Source: Emiliania huxleyi CCMP1516 (taxonomy: Eukaryota > Haptophyta > Isochrysidales > Noelaerhabdaceae). Taken from it: DNA of 64,000 nt. Made by a program: the position numbers and the translations under genes. Below, one piece after another: positions 62,456 to 64,000 of the stretch; position 1 is the stretch's first letter, and every line of letters starts with the position of its first letter. The stretch is from positions 553,063 through 617,062 of the forward strand of contig NW_005199770.1 in the NCBI RefSeq assembly GCF_000372725.1, written 5' to 3'. The notes below the pieces were generated by a model, which had not been told where the DNA came from, searched no databases, and was given only the letters and a program-made list of their open reading frames with translations.

Positions 62456-64000
62456 TGGGTGGGCCCGAAGGAACGCCTGCCAAGTATCACGGAGCCCCTT
62501 CGAGTTGGATGTGCCAAGGATGCAGAAGAAGGTGCGCGGCCGACGAGGGGGGGGGGGGGCAGGGGCTGTGGGAAGGCGAGGCGCTGGCACTGCTATCGTG
62601 TGCGTGCCGCGCGCCTGCTCGAGCCAGGTCGTCGACGGCACGCCCCAGGTTCTCAGCCCCAACGACGGCGCTCTTGAGCAGCGCGGGGTTGCCCGAGCAG
62701 GCAAGGGGATGCCCTCCCAGATGCCCTCGTCGAGCGCGCAGTGGCCTGCATCACGGACGTGGAAGCTGGGCACCGGAACATTTGTGGGGCGACGCACTCA
62801 CCGCTCGCGCGCCAAGTTCTCTCTCGGGCTGATGAGAAGCGAGTTGACGCGAACGAGCATTCCGGGCGATGAAAAGCGGTCGCGAAGTCGTCGACTCGGG
62901 CGGCGCGAAGCCGCATGTAGATTTTGCCAGATGCCGCCGTTGATCTCTGGGGTGTGACTCTGGGCGGGCTGGGCTTGTGTCGAGGGTCTGTGCGTGTCTG
63001 TTGGGAACTAGCTTGGGTTTCGAGCTGCTTGCCTGCTTGTGCACCCCTCGCCGCGGTGTGTTGGCGGTCCAAGCGCCGAAGTGGGACCTTTCGTGGACAC
63101 GAAGGGGTGCAACACACTCAATCTCCGACCATCTCGAAAAGTGGGTGATTTGAGAGAGAGAGATTTTTAGCCGCCGGGTCCTTCGCCATCCTCACTTCGG
63201 GCTCCACTGTGTGGGCAAATTGCTCCGCGTTTACCAACCGTTTATGGTGGTTTATGGTTTGTTTGCGGGGGGGGGGGGGGGGACCGCTTTGGGCGGCACA
63301 ATGATGTTTATGGAGGTTTAAAGTTTGCGGGGGGGGGACAGCTCTGCGCGGTCGAATTCGATTTTCGGGGGTTTACGACGGTTTGGGGGATCCTGCCGAC
63401 GCGCTACAGTGTTAACCCCACTGCACATAAGATGGACACCTCAACGGGAGGGCCCTCGCAGCAGCCGGGGCCGCCGCCTGCAGCCTTAGTCTTTCTCCCT
63501 CCTCTCAGACGTTTCACCTATAGAGCGAGTGGCCGACGCGCCCCAAGCCTACCCTCGACCGGGTGGGGCTCGCACGATTAGGATGAGGTTGCCAGAGGCC
63601 CAGGAGAGAGGACTCAGAGAGCACCTGACAGGGCCTGACAGCCAGGGCTCAGGCCTGCGGTTGACCGCGGGTGCCCACTTTTTTGTTTTTCTCCTCGGCC
63701 GGCACACAGGTACTCTCTCTCTCTCTCTGTGTGTGTGTAGACAACATGAGGCATTCGACTGCGGCCTTAAAGGTCCCACTGCACAAGCCGGCACGACACC
63801 AGGGGCCATGTGCGAGATGTGCACACCGCCAGCGCAAGAACACGCGCGAACGCCGCGCCCACACACAGCCCCCGGCTCGCCAGCTCCAGACACAGAGTTG
63901 TGGGCCGCCCGCCGACCGCATGAACAGACGCGCACCCACGTACATTTCGCGTGCGCCGCAACGGCACACGAGTCGCCGCCGCGCCGCCCGCTCGGTGAAC
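62456..64000. other. gene-poor right end
   Basis: Contains a copy of GAGAGAGAGATTTTTAGC (about 63153-63170), two GTTTATGG-rich blocks separated by G-runs (63236-63345), and a (CT)n/(GT)n microsatellite (63714-63739). No gene is supported. Confidence 0.4.

Noticed and set aside
1-64000. Dinoflagellate origin, suggested by GC and GA splice donors
   Set aside because: Genes alternate strands, TATA-type promoters are present, and introns are very short. This fits a haptophyte better, although it is not proven.
1-64000. tRNA, rRNA or retrovirus-like/Polinton-like elements
   Set aside because: No cloverleaf, rRNA core, reverse transcriptase, integrase or capsid signature was seen on either strand. 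The mobile elements found are short non-autonomous DNA elements.

Overview
This is a GC-rich nuclear window from a microalga, most likely a haptophyte (inferred, not proven). A red-derived complex plastid is indicated by three nuclear genes for plastid or thylakoid-lumen proteins that carry bipartite or twin-arginine leaders: a bL32 ribosomal protein, a lumen FKBP and a small lumen protein. Genes lie on both strands, and some have TATA boxes, which argues against a dinoflagellate. Introns are short (about 47-250 nt). Many use a GC donor and at least two use a GA donor, usually with a small direct repeat at the two splice sites. Several introns and intergenic stretches carry microsatellites.

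Layout. 0-9 kb: a cut-off 2OG-Fe(II) oxygenase, a small unknown ORF with an in-frame TGA, a gamma-tubulin complex component, and a thrombospondin-3-like repeat gene interrupted by a MITE. 9.6-26 kb: a PhyH-type dioxygenase that shares a divergent promoter region with a 7-kb receptor-like gene (beta-helix, Cys-rich repeats, membrane segments, ADP-ribosyltransferase-like domain). A lumen protein, a thioredoxin-fold protein, an HAD-fold phosphatase and an unknown membrane-anchored protein follow. 26-36 kb: a GT31/fringe-like glycosyltransferase with a foldback element upstream, YIPF6, the splicing factor YJU2B/CCDC130 and plastid bL32. 36-48 kb: an AA11-like copper LPMO with a Pro-rich stalk and a C-terminal membrane anchor, an AT-hook/zinc-finger fragment, a lumen FKBP, a VTT/DedA membrane protein, a locus open on both strands, a second foldback element, and a large protein with two glycosyltransferase domains. 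48-64 kb: interstitial TTAGGG repeats and a roughly 181-bp satellite, a giant membrane-anchored Cys-rich protein whose 5' edge meets a 3.9-kb array of 41-bp repeats, a Pro-rich protein with a duplicated Cys-rich domain, and minisatellites.

The genes do not form an operon-like set. Two themes recur: secreted or cell-surface proteins (glycosyltransferases, LPMO, Pro-rich and Cys-rich proteins, the receptor-like gene) and plastid proteins. Coordinates of single-exon genes are firm. Multi-exon genes are given as spans, with splice sites listed only where the reading frame fixes them.
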